Assembly: GCF_947492455.1 (NCBI RefSeq)
Contig: NZ_CANLNB010000001.1
Location: 186,001 to 250,000 of the forward strand
Source: an uncultured Aliiroseovarius sp.
Lineage (GTDB): Bacteria > Pseudomonadota > Alphaproteobacteria > Rhodobacterales > Rhodobacteraceae
DNA length: 64,000 bases
Direction of reading: 5' to 3'
Positions within the stretch are counted from its first letter, which is position 1. Every line of letters starts with the position of its first letter. The position numbers and the translations under genes are program-made. The notes under the pieces were generated by a model. It did not search any database and was not told the origin of the DNA. It worked only from the letters and a program-made list of their open reading frames with translations. This document shows positions 7,343 to 16,276 of the stretch, in pieces.

Positions 7343-9115
7343 TCATATTAGCTCTGCTATGCGCACCAGCGCTCCTCTACTTGTCGCGCCAACTGCCTTC
7401 TCGCCACAAATCGTTATCCTGGCATCCCGCAATTTCTCTCGCAATGCACGGCTTGACGTCTGTTGATCACGCGCGAGATCGGCAAGCGGGATGAAGGTGC
7501 GTTGAAATCTCACCAATGCATCGGGGGCGATCAGATATCTGGCCTGTCGACCTTCATTCTCTTGGCTGGCTTTAAGGAGGCCCTCTCGGCACCAATGGGT
7601 TACAACTTCGGCTTTCCAACCGGTTAATTCGGATACTTGGCCCGCCGTCAGCAACGTGGGCCTTGATGCGTTGGTGAAACATGCGTCGATATCCTCGCAC
7701 GAAAACTCAAACATCCCCAACGGCAACTCAGATGGCGCAGAGACTGCCTGGATCGTCCCCGCTTGAATTGCCTGGAGTACCGCGATCAGTTTTGACTTTT
7801 GGGTGGTCTGTCGCAGGTTGATATCTGAGAAGCGAAGAGTTTCCGCAGACGAACAGATCGTTCTTTGATTGTCCCTGATACTCTCAACGAGCGCCAAGAA
7901 ATCATCGGACAGGAAGGGGCCTTCGACCAAGGGTGGCGTATCTGCGGGGAGCCGGCGCGACACCAACCCAGCATCCTGAAGTACGCGGAATTGAGCCTTG
8001 CCGACACCAAGCATTTCCATTGCGGATTTCGCAGTCAGGTATCTTTCGCGGTCATTCCTAATGCTCTCGATCACCGCACGAGGCACCATAGTGTGCTTGT
8101 GCCCGTGTCCCGAGTGGACTTGCCGCCCCTTTATCTTTCCCGAGGCGACAGCTGCAACAACCCTTTCCCCTCTGACATTCAGAAGGCGGGCAGCTTTGGT
8201 TGCTGATATCCAAGCCCGGTCCACAACATGCCTGCCAGCATAGGGGCCGCTAAAGTTCTCAGCTATCCCTGCGGACAGCTGGGCGTGAACGTCCGAGTAC
8301 GCATCCCCATTGAAGCGCATTAGCCCCTGATACCATTTCCCTAAACGCGCAGGAGCAGAGGAAGCAAGTGGATCGCCCTCTGACAATCGCTGCGCAAGCT
8401 TGTCCTGAAACCCATGAGGCCATGATCGCAGCCAAGGCTCTGCTCGAGAAAGAAATGTGCGTGTGTCCGCGATTGTCATGGGAAGTGGTGTCTTCCCCTC
8501 CTTTCCCGACCGCGTCTTCTGTTCGTGGCCTGCAAGAAAAACAAGAAAGGATCCGAGGTCGCTTGGGGCATCGTTGGACCATGGCCCATACCCGCCAACA
8601 ACTTCTTCTCGTTGCGTCACTCGAGCGATTAAGCCCGACACCCACGTTTCAAAATCTGTCGCCGGTGATGCCACCATAGCCGCAAAGGGTAAACCGCACT
8701 CACAGTTCGCAAACCCTCCTGCTGATGTGGAGAATACAATATTGCAGCGCGGGCACTGATCCAACAGAAACGTTTGGTGAATAGCGCATGCGGATACAAG
8801 GCTATGTCGCCAGTGTTGCTGCCAGACTTTATCTTCAGCAATACAACTTGGGCAGACCGGATCGGTCTGCGACCGCTGAAATCGCCATTCAACTGCCGGA
8901 TCACACGGCTGGGTTCTCGGCGCAATTGAGCTGAGCGACGCGACATCCACACAAAGGATTTCGGCCAGTCCAGGTAGGTCCTCAATCATTGGACGACCAT
9001 AGGGCTTCTCAATGTGAGAATAGAATTCTGACACGTATGAGAACGCGTTCAGGCTTGCCAATCGGCGAAGGAAACCGATCAAGCTTTCTCCTTGCTGTGG
9101 TGAATCAAACCTCAT
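7343..9115 (-). CDS. tniQ: TniQ/TnsD-family transposition target-selection protein
   Basis: Target-site selector of a Tn7-like element, 590 residues, long enough to be TnsD-like rather than a minimal TniQ. The N-terminal TniQ domain (ESLIGFLRRLA) is followed by zinc ligands in the expected order: C88PSC91, C110AIH113, C121PRC124 and C138/C140. The C-terminal half holds several short winged or MerR-like helix-turn-helix modules (for example SATKAARLLNV, TAKSAMEMLGV, TAGQVSELTGW), suited to sequence-specific DNA recognition. A GTG at 9121 overlaps the tnsC stop; the ATG at 9115 is the alternative chosen here. By analogy with TnsD it may recognise the 3' end of a conserved gene; gyrB is the nearby candidate. 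Confidence 0.88.
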   Translation of the reverse strand: MRFDSPQQGESLIGFLRRLASLNAFSYVSEFYSHIEKPYGRPMIEDLPGLAEILCVDVASLSSIAPRTQPCDPAVEWRFQRSQTDPVCPSCIAEDKVWQQHWRHSLVSACAIHQTFLLDQCPRCNIVFSTSAGGFANCECGLPFAAMVASPATDFETWVSGLIARVTQREEVVGGYGPWSNDAPSDLGSFLVFLAGHEQKTRSGKEGKTPLPMTIADTRTFLSRAEPWLRSWPHGFQDKLAQRLSEGDPLASSAPARLGKWYQGLMRFNGDAYSDVHAQLSAGIAENFSGPYAGRHVVDRAWISATKAARLLNVRGERVVAAVASGKIKGRQVHSGHGHKHTMVPRAVIESIRNDRERYLTAKSAMEMLGVGKAQFRVLQDAGLVSRRLPADTPPLVEGPFLSDDFLALVESIRDNQRTICSSAETLRFSDINLRQTTQKSKLIAVLQAIQAGTIQAVSAPSELPLGMFEFSCEDIDACFTNASRPTLLTAGQVSELTGWKAEVVTHWCREGLLKASQENEGRQARYLIAPDALVRFQRTFIPLADLARDQQTSSRALREKLRDARITICGEKAVGATSRGALVRIAELI

Positions 9116-9117
9116 TG

Positions 9118-10092
9118 TCACACGGGCTCATCCGTCAGCGCCCCGAGCTCAACAAGCGTTGACGGCTCCAATTCCAAGCCTGCAGACTGCATCACATCAA
9201 CATAGGACCGAACCTGTCGTAAGTCATTGGGCGCCTCTGTATCGAAGAGGATCGCCACCTTGGAGCGATCCTGGAAGAGAATAGATGCCGCACTCTGGAT
9301 ATCAGCCAAGGCAAGCCTGTTTTCGCTCTTCCGCAACAACGCGCCACGAAGCAAACGCAGAACAAGTCCGACGCGCCCACCAGAGATACAGTAAAGGCGA
9401 GTAGCGAGGTCATCCCGGTCGAAGTCCAAGGTGACGCCGTTCCCGTCGAGGTGGTCGAAAAGGGCAAACACAGCCGTGGCAAATGCTTCACGATCATCCT
9501 CCTTTGCCCAATTGTATGGCTTGAAGAAAATGGTGCTCATTGCCCGCGCTCTGAGCTGTTCGTTGCCATCAATGACTTTCTGGAAGTTTGGCAAGCCGCT
9601 TAATATCAAAGTTACACGGGTCTCATCCACCAATCTCTTGAAATGGTCGCCGGTGGCGCGAAGGGTCAAGTTTGCACCAGATTCAATGCAATGGTTGCAC
9701 TCATCTAAAGCAATGATCTGAACATCTTCGTCCGCGATGGTCTTTTCAATCCGCGATCTGATGGTATCCGTCGAGGCTTGAGCTTTGCAGCCATGCCCCA
9801 GCGCACGAAGGATCGAGATGTAGAGATCTTTGTCACTTGGCTTTGATGGAACGACACCATAACGAGCGGTGGGCGCAGGAAACATCGAACCTGGACCCGT
9901 GGCTTCCTTCCCAAGAGCGGCGCAAATCTGGTTTAACAGCTCGGTCTTGCCGCACCGAGTTGGGCCGAGGATTGGGATGATGCCCCCGCCTTGCTCGCGC
10001 GCCATCAAAACGGCGTCCTCCAGTGCATCATATGCCCTTTGGAACGCTTTATGTGGGACCAAAACGTTAAGAAGATCAGAGGGTTTTGTCAT
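9118..10092 (-). CDS. tniB: TnsC/TniB-family AAA+ transposition ATPase
   Basis: Regulator ATPase linking target choice to the transposase, 324 residues. Walker A is GPTRCGKT at residues 43-50 and Walker B is ALDE at 128-131, followed by sensor and lid regions of the TniB/TnsC type. In Tn7-like systems it polymerises on target DNA, is recruited by TniQ/TnsD and activates TnsAB. The start ATG overlaps the tniA stop (ATGA), and the stop is within a few bases of the tniQ start, so the whole tnsA-tniA-tniB-tniQ set is translationally coupled. Confidence 0.92.
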   Translation of the reverse strand: MTKPSDLLNVLVPHKAFQRAYDALEDAVLMAREQGGGIIPILGPTRCGKTELLNQICAALGKEATGPGSMFPAPTARYGVVPSKPSDKDLYISILRALGHGCKAQASTDTIRSRIEKTIADEDVQIIALDECNHCIESGANLTLRATGDHFKRLVDETRVTLILSGLPNFQKVIDGNEQLRARAMSTIFFKPYNWAKEDDREAFATAVFALFDHLDGNGVTLDFDRDDLATRLYCISGGRVGLVLRLLRGALLRKSENRLALADIQSAASILFQDRSKVAILFDTEAPNDLRQVRSYVDVMQSAGLELEPSTLVELGALTDEPV

Positions 10093-12053
10093 TTTGGCAT
10101 CTTTGGTTTGAGCTCAAGAGGAGACCGCGGGTTCGAGCTTTTCAAAATAGTTGTGGTTTGTGAGGCCGTGTTGTGGGCACGAGCTGAGATTTCCATTTCA
10201 ACTTCCAACGGCTTGCGGCTCTTCTCAGCCATTCGCTTATCTTGCTGCTTCCGAGCCGCCCGTTTCTTAGCTTTTTTCGCTGGAGTGCCTTTGAAGTGCT
10301 TATGATGAATACGGGCATGAATGGCCGCGATCGTGCGTTCTGCGGAGAGAAACTCGTCAGGTTCAGGCATGAGCCGTTCACGAATACGGCGCAGGTCATC
10401 TATGGATATTGCAGGAAACTCAGCATCTTTGGTTGGTACAAAAAACGTGTCGTTCGTTAGGGGATTGACCACTCCGATCATCCGCAGGTCTGTTGGATCA
10501 TAATGAATGGTCAACTTCACTCCAGTGCCGATCGCTCTTCGCAATCGCGAGAGATCAGCTGAGGAATACTGAACTCGCTCAAACTCAATTCCATAGTGGT
10601 GCAGCGTTCGCTCAGCGGTTCCTCCATAGAAAAGTCCCGCCATTTCCTCTGGTGTCGGAGGTTCTGGAATCACATATTCTTCGTCGAGCCGCTGCCAAGC
10701 CATTTTGGGGCTTTCAAGAGTTCTGAGCGGGTTCTCGACGCGGCGCCTGGGTTGGATTGCATAGGCATCAAACCGCCATTGTTGAAGGACCGTGACGAAG
10801 TCATCGAAGGATAGATATGCCTCTTTCTGGGCCTTTGAGATGCGCGTGCGGTTGGGCATTTCCCTGGTTGTCGTTGCTCCAGGGAGTGTTGTGAGAAAAC
10901 CATTCAGTGTCTTAAAGAAGCGCTCAATATATGGCTTATCTTCGGGGTGAGCGGGCAAGTTTGGGCTGAAAAGTAGACAAGCAGACGTTACGCAGCTTTC
11001 GATAACCTCACCTGAGTTTTCACTACCCTGGTCAGCAACAATTTGAATGGGGCGCCCGCATGCCAAAATCCGATTTTCAATCTGGAACTGACCGAAAAAC
11101 TCCGGATCTTTGGGAGTCATGATCTCTTTCAGAACCAAGGCGGTCATGATTGACTTTGGGGCTGTCAAACTGACTTCCAACCCAAGGATCATCCCCGTTG
11201 CGCAATCAATGGCTGCGCATATCCACGGGCGCGCAACATGCCCCTCGTCATCAATGACGATGAATACATCGGCCTCAGTACTGTCGATTTCGACGCGCTC
11301 CAAGGGCTGGCTGACTTTGACGAACCGATTGGCTTCAATCAGGCGTTTTCGAGCTTCCGGCGCCCCAATTCGTGATTTCACGACATCGTCGTGAGGAAGC
11401 GATCTGATCAGACTGTTTACTACCTTAACACCGCATGGACCCGGCTTGATCCCTTCGCGTTTGCAAGCTTCAGAGTACTCTGCGCGCGCAAGCTGCCAAA
11501 CTGCCTTGGCGGTCATTCGATCATGTTTTATGTATTGTTTTTCCAAGATATCGAGGACGATCTTTTCAAATATTTTCGAATGACGAGGCAAGCGGTTTCC
11601 GGACAGATACCTTTTATCGTGCAGCGCGGAGGTGCTTTCCTCCTGAAAGCCTTTTCGCCACTTTTGAATGGCCCGAATACCAGGAAACGGTTTCTGCCGA
11701 CCGGCGAACTCAGGACGACTTTCAAAGTAATCCTTCATCGTGCGGTGTCTTTGGTGCCAGCTTAAACCTTCGCGTTCCAGCCTTGCTGACATGCTCAAGA
11801 CTGCCTTGCGAAAAGATGTTTCCAATTTGTCCGTTTCTGAGGGGATCCGGATGCCAGCCTCCCGTCCTCGCTGGTCCAGGACATAGCCTTCTGCAACTCG
11901 TAGCCTAAAATCCTCGCTCGAAATTTCATGAAAGGTGCCGTTCGGCGCCTTCAAGCTAACAGCCGCTCGTCCTTTGATGTGACCGCGGACTTCATGAAGT
12001 TCATCACCAATCACAATTTGGCGGCCGTCATATTTCTCGACAAGATCAGTCAT
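10089..12053 (-). CDS. tniA: TnsB/TniA-family DDE transposase
   Basis: Transposase of the Tn7/Tn5053/Mu superfamily, 654 residues. An N-terminal region with helix-turn-helix domains for binding the element ends is followed by an rve (RNase H-like) core with Asp257 (EIDSTEAD), Asp341 (VADQGSEN) and Glu377 (KPYIERFF). The D-35-E spacing is intact. A Mu-type beta-barrel domain and a Lys/Arg-rich tail follow, where TnsB contacts TnsC. The gene overlaps tnsA upstream and tniB downstream by ATGA junctions. No truncation or frameshift is visible, so the enzyme could be active. Confidence 0.93.
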   Translation of the reverse strand: MTDLVEKYDGRQIVIGDELHEVRGHIKGRAAVSLKAPNGTFHEISSEDFRLRVAEGYVLDQRGREAGIRIPSETDKLETSFRKAVLSMSARLEREGLSWHQRHRTMKDYFESRPEFAGRQKPFPGIRAIQKWRKGFQEESTSALHDKRYLSGNRLPRHSKIFEKIVLDILEKQYIKHDRMTAKAVWQLARAEYSEACKREGIKPGPCGVKVVNSLIRSLPHDDVVKSRIGAPEARKRLIEANRFVKVSQPLERVEIDSTEADVFIVIDDEGHVARPWICAAIDCATGMILGLEVSLTAPKSIMTALVLKEIMTPKDPEFFGQFQIENRILACGRPIQIVADQGSENSGEVIESCVTSACLLFSPNLPAHPEDKPYIERFFKTLNGFLTTLPGATTTREMPNRTRISKAQKEAYLSFDDFVTVLQQWRFDAYAIQPRRRVENPLRTLESPKMAWQRLDEEYVIPEPPTPEEMAGLFYGGTAERTLHHYGIEFERVQYSSADLSRLRRAIGTGVKLTIHYDPTDLRMIGVVNPLTNDTFFVPTKDAEFPAISIDDLRRIRERLMPEPDEFLSAERTIAAIHARIHHKHFKGTPAKKAKKRAARKQQDKRMAEKSRKPLEVEMEISARAHNTASQTTTILKSSNPRSPLELKPKMPK

Positions 12054-12757
12054 AGCGGCAAAAGCTCCAAGTGCTTCGTGCAGCCATCGAACGCAATGAG
12101 TTCTGTGTCCTTTTTCAATTCTATGGAATAGAGATCCACAATAACATGTCCCGTCACGATCGCGGTAAACAGTTCACCTTGGGTGAAACCCAGTCTTGAA
12201 ATCGCTTCTCTGTATGTGAATCTCTTGTTGTCGAGTGCCTCCAGTTTTCGCACCAACTCAACCGGAAGCGTCCGACCAATATATGGACGCAACAATGCGA
12301 GGTTCTTTTTGAGTTCTCGAGAGATAAAAATTTCAGTGATCAAGAGCAGTTGCACACCAAAGCTCCCAAGGATCTCTGGGTACTCAAGGAACTTGGGTTG
12401 TTCGGAAAGCATGAATTCTGATTTTGCTTCGAGATAGAGGCAGGTACCGTCAAAAAGAATAACCCTGAAGTCGGGTGTGTAGATCCATGGCTCGTAGTCA
12501 GTGCCCCGAAAGCGTTCCTGTAGTTCCTTCTTGGTCGCGTAGCGGCGTCCGGAATTCAAATCAAACGTCACCGGCTGTGGATGAACCTCTTGAACTCGTG
12601 GATCCAGGGAGCACATGTTGTGGCAATCGACCTCAACCAAGCTTTCAACCTGAACGATTCCTCGCGCTTTGCCGCCAGCAAGGTGGTGCGCTTTCTGCAA
12701 CTTGCCACGTTTGTGAATTCGTCGTGCTGTCGGTCGTGCTTTAGGATCTATCTTCAT
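12050..12757 (-). CDS. tnsA: TnsA-like heteromeric transposase endonuclease subunit
   Basis: Restriction-enzyme-fold nuclease of 235 residues that in Tn7-like systems cuts the 5' ends so transposition is cut-and-paste. The catalytic pattern is visible: a Glu in VESLVE (38 or 42), Asp96 in YTPDF and Glu110-x-Lys112 in LYLEAKSE. The C-terminal domain (about 150-235) is helical and probably binds TnsC. It is the first gene of the coupled transposition operon. The presence of TnsA separates the element from Tn5053-type elements with only TniA/B/Q, which transpose replicatively. Confidence 0.88.
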   Translation of the reverse strand: MKIDPKARPTARRIHKRGKLQKAHHLAGGKARGIVQVESLVEVDCHNMCSLDPRVQEVHPQPVTFDLNSGRRYATKKELQERFRGTDYEPWIYTPDFRVILFDGTCLYLEAKSEFMLSEQPKFLEYPEILGSFGVQLLLITEIFISRELKKNLALLRPYIGRTLPVELVRKLEALDNKRFTYREAISRLGFTQGELFTAIVTGHVIVDLYSIELKKDTELIAFDGCTKHLELLPL

Positions 12758-13163
12758 GGCTGCTCAGTCGCACATCACCTAAGCAAAGATCAATAATAAT
12801 GTTGAAAAACAGACTATTGCAGAAATCCAAGCGGAAAATTCCAGCGCCAAATTTTCCGTTTGGGCTGGAATCAACCCTCAAACGCGATCAATAATGCTCC
12901 ACTGATCACGGTGTCCAATAATAGATGGCGTGGTCAAAGCACTACGATTCGCTCACTTAAGCTCAATCAACTTTCTATAGAGTCTGCCCGAAAGAATAGT
13001 CCCATCCTGATGAGAGCAGCACATGATCATCATCAGGCTTTCAGGCTGCAAGGGACCAATCAATCAACTTCGCTGTGACGACCTTGAACGCCTCGAATGC
13101 GTTGCCTGCGGACCTTTGTCGATGGTCGTGCCGATGGCGGCTGGGTCGTGTGCTTTCAGCCTT
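12758..13163. promoter_or_regulatory. Gene-free region upstream of tnsA with interlaced inverted repeats
   Basis: No gene seen in these 406 bases. Upstream of tnsA lie two interlaced inverted repeats: GGAAAATT/AATTTTCC (12833-12840, 12850-12857) and TTCCAGC/GCTGGAA (12839-12845, 12864-12870). GATCAATAAT occurs at 12788 and 12886, and a related CAATAAT at 12916. A CGCCAA box at 12845-12850 resembles boxes beside gyrB. This is likely the promoter of the transposition operon and possibly a site where the transposase represses itself; an element end is also possible. The part from about 13000 to 13163 shows nothing recognisable. Confidence 0.5.
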
Positions 13164-16097
13164 TCATGTACTTTTCTTTAGCTTGGCTTTGCCAGCGCAG
13201 TCAGGGAAGCGGACACAGCCGAGAAATGCTCCAAAGCGGCCGCGCCGTTCGACAAGCCATCCTGCTTCGCAACTGGGGCAAGCCTGCTGGGTCTCCCCGC
13301 AATCACTGCAGACAAGTTCTCCCTCGGTCTGAGAAGGGATCGGAAGGCCGACACCGCAGGCCGGACAGGCCGACATGGTGCTACCGCACAGCTTCACGTG
13401 CTCGCAGTGATACCAATCGCGACCATCCTTTCCAACCATGTGTAGTAGACGCCCACCGCAACCCGGACAGGTGTGGGTGTGCTTCTGAGCATCCAAAGGC
13501 ACAACCACGCCGAACTCGGGCTCTCTCATTAGCTCCTCGACGAAGACTGAGGGGCGCGCCTCGGAAGCGAGGATGGTCACGGTCCGGCGAGCCCGAGTCA
13601 CCGCGACATACATGACGCGCCGCTCTTCGGCATTTTGGTATGGTTCGGCCTCAGGGGATACCAGACTGAGCAAAGGGTCGTCGACGATCATCGACGGAAA
13701 GCCCATCCTGGCGTTGTCAGCGCCAAGGATAATGACGTGGTCGGCCTCCAGCCCTTTCGATGCATGGATGGTCTTGAAGTCGATCTTCGCCCCGGGGTTC
13801 TGACGCTGGAGCCGCCCTATGTCGGGCCTCAGGAAACGATATCGCCCGAGGATAAGGATCGACGGCTTCCCGCCTCCTTTACCTTCATTGGCGGCAAGAG
13901 CGGCCACCGCGTCGTTTAAGGTTTTCTCCCCGGTGTCGCGGCGCGTCCAAGCGATCCTGATCGAAGGTTCGTCAGTCTTGCCTGCCGGTATCACCGTCTT
14001 GGTGATCTGAGCGGGGTTACGAAGAACGAAACGACGGGCGGCCAGAGCGATCTTGTCCACCGAGCGGAAGGTTCGACCGAGATCGACGGTGCGATGGACT
14101 CCAGTAGCCCCTGAATAGGTGCCACCAAATTCCTCTCCAAAGTTACGCATGATGTGGATATCCGACCCGGCAAAGCGGTAGATCGACTGCCAGTCGTCGC
14201 CGACGGCAAACACCTTGGCATCGGAGTGCTGGCGTTTAAGTGCCTGAATCAGCCTCGCACGACCTGTCGAAATGTCCTGAAACTCGTCGACGAGGATGTG
14301 GCGGAACGGGCTCTGGTAGCGCCCGCTCTCGACGAGCGCCGTGGCGCGGTTCACCATGTCCTCAAAGTCGATGCGGTCGTCAAGGCGGGACTGATACTCG
14401 CGAAAGACCGCGCCGAAAATCTTGAGGAAGGCCTCCGCCCGTTTGCCCATCTTCAGCGTTTGCGCCTTGTCGGAGCAATCCTCGACCCGATATCCTCCGT
14501 TCTTGAAGTGACGCAGGAAGGTGCCCATCAGCGAAGTGAAGCTGTCCACCACCCCGACTTCGGCCACACGATCGTAAATCTCAATGTCCGGGATCGGTCG
14601 CAGCGTGACATGTGGTTCAAGCTTATCGGCAAGCGCTTCGAGCAGCCGGCCTTCTTCACGCTCCCAGCTATAGGTTTCCACCAGAACCGTCTCGTGCTCG
14701 GCATGGACCTGCCGCTTCCAGTCCATGCTCTCGAGGTACTCATCGCGATCGACGTAAGGCGCCGTAGTCAATTCCTCCGCGCCGTCCCTGCCACGTTTCT
14801 TACGCACACCGAAATGCTCGATGTAGACGCCGCTCTCTGTTAGCCGGAAGTCGGGCAAGTAGGTGCGGCGCCCAGTCTTCTGGAGTTTGTGCTCGTAGCT
14901 CGGTTCGTATTCGTAGGCGATGCCGTTCCGGAACAGCCAGTTGGCGATCAGCAGTTCTTCAAAGCTGTTCACCATCTCGCCTTGCAGCGTCCGCAAGTTG
15001 CGGCTTTCGATTTGCGCATACCATTCGTGCTTCGTCTTGAAATCCCACTCTGTTGGGAAGTCGTCGAAGAAACCGGCGAACCAGCCGATCACTGTTTGCG
15101 CGATATCGCTGGCGTTCGCCACGACCTGCCGGAGGATCTCTTTCATGAGCGACAGGAACGCCTTGTCGTCTGTCGCCGTCGGCGCCAATGGTGGCTTCTC
15201 GCCTTCCACCTCACCGATGATCTCGTAGGCCAGGGCATGGAAGGTTCGTGCTGCCACGGGAACTCCGCACCTGGCTTCGATGCGCTCCGACATCTCGGTC
15301 GCCGCGTCTTTCGCGAAGGCAAGCAGCAGGAGCTCACTTGGCTTTCGTATCTCCGCCTTCACGAGGTAAGCAGCCTTAGCGGTGATCACGCTGGTCTTGC
15401 CCGATCCGGCGCCAGCCAGAACGAGAGTCGCGTCTTCGTCGACAACGACGGAGAGCCGCTGTTCAGGCGTCAGCGGCATGGACTCGACTGTGTCGAAGAA
15501 TTCCTTCCAACGAAGCAGTTGAGCTTCCACGAACGCCTCGATTGACGCGTTCCGGACGGCATTCGGATCGGATGCGAACGCCGTGATCGGGGCAATACGA
15601 GACATCACCTCTTTGCCAACGGCCTCAGCATTCAGCTTTGACAGCACGCGGTTGTTTAAGTCAGCAGCATCGCGGGCCAACGGCGCTACGCGGCACGCCG
15701 CTGGGTATTCATCCGGCACCTTGAGTGCATCGAGCGCTTGAAGGATTCGACGGACAGCGACGTCCTCCTTTTCCAGTTCCTCCCGATTGAAATCAGTCCA
15801 GGCGCTGGCAGCTACATCCGCGAACTTCTTGGCCGCAGTCGTATCCACCGCTGGCAAGGTCAGGTTTCGACCGCCGCCGAGATCGAGCGAGAGCGACGAC
15901 GAGAGAAGGCCCTTCTTCACCGACGGGCGTGTCGATATATCTTCAAACCCAATCCAGGGCGAACCAGCCCCGCGTGCCGCGATACCCTTTTCTTGCAATG
16001 TCAGGGATCTTGGATGTCGGCCCAGAGGGTCAACCAGGAACCCCAGGAAGGATTTTGAGACGAGGTTCATGCGCACCGAATTGTCAGTCTTCTCCAT
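13164..16097 (-). CDS. UvrD/Rep-type superfamily 1 helicase with nuclease-like insert and zinc ribbons
   Basis: Large DNA helicase of 977 residues, closest in layout to helicase IV (HelD). A Q-motif region (PLTPEQR) precedes Walker A AGAGSGKT at 228-235; Walker B is VDEFQD at 603-608, and the C-terminal helicase motifs (GLEADHVIILGAD, YVAVTRAR) are present. Between the helicase 1A and 1B blocks is an insert with YLPDFRL (Asp416), YIEHFG (Glu427) and WK (Lys461), resembling a PD-(D/E)XK nuclease pattern. The C-terminus carries three Cys4 zinc-ribbon modules, the last like topoisomerase zinc ribbons (GCVRFPDC). It lies between the transposition genes and CBASS and may be cargo with a defence or repair role. 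Confidence 0.85.
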   Translation of the reverse strand: MEKTDNSVRMNLVSKSFLGFLVDPLGRHPRSLTLQEKGIAARGAGSPWIGFEDISTRPSVKKGLLSSSLSLDLGGGRNLTLPAVDTTAAKKFADVAASAWTDFNREELEKEDVAVRRILQALDALKVPDEYPAACRVAPLARDAADLNNRVLSKLNAEAVGKEVMSRIAPITAFASDPNAVRNASIEAFVEAQLLRWKEFFDTVESMPLTPEQRLSVVVDEDATLVLAGAGSGKTSVITAKAAYLVKAEIRKPSELLLLAFAKDAATEMSERIEARCGVPVAARTFHALAYEIIGEVEGEKPPLAPTATDDKAFLSLMKEILRQVVANASDIAQTVIGWFAGFFDDFPTEWDFKTKHEWYAQIESRNLRTLQGEMVNSFEELLIANWLFRNGIAYEYEPSYEHKLQKTGRRTYLPDFRLTESGVYIEHFGVRKKRGRDGAEELTTAPYVDRDEYLESMDWKRQVHAEHETVLVETYSWEREEGRLLEALADKLEPHVTLRPIPDIEIYDRVAEVGVVDSFTSLMGTFLRHFKNGGYRVEDCSDKAQTLKMGKRAEAFLKIFGAVFREYQSRLDDRIDFEDMVNRATALVESGRYQSPFRHILVDEFQDISTGRARLIQALKRQHSDAKVFAVGDDWQSIYRFAGSDIHIMRNFGEEFGGTYSGATGVHRTVDLGRTFRSVDKIALAARRFVLRNPAQITKTVIPAGKTDEPSIRIAWTRRDTGEKTLNDAVAALAANEGKGGGKPSILILGRYRFLRPDIGRLQRQNPGAKIDFKTIHASKGLEADHVIILGADNARMGFPSMIVDDPLLSLVSPEAEPYQNAEERRVMYVAVTRARRTVTILASEARPSVFVEELMREPEFGVVVPLDAQKHTHTCPGCGGRLLHMVGKDGRDWYHCEHVKLCGSTMSACPACGVGLPIPSQTEGELVCSDCGETQQACPSCEAGWLVERRGRFGAFLGCVRFPDCAGKAKLKKST

Positions 16098-16276
16098 GGT
16101 GTAGCAGATAATGGACAGCGGGGAACCTATGCAGCGAATTTCTGGCGCTAAGGACAGAAAGCGGTCTTTCGCTGTTGACGCACGATGAACTCATTGTGGT
16201 TTGGAAGCAGTCATCCCAAATCCGATCAGGAGACAAGAATTCTTAGTTCGCATTCAAACAGGTTGCCGTTCGAATT

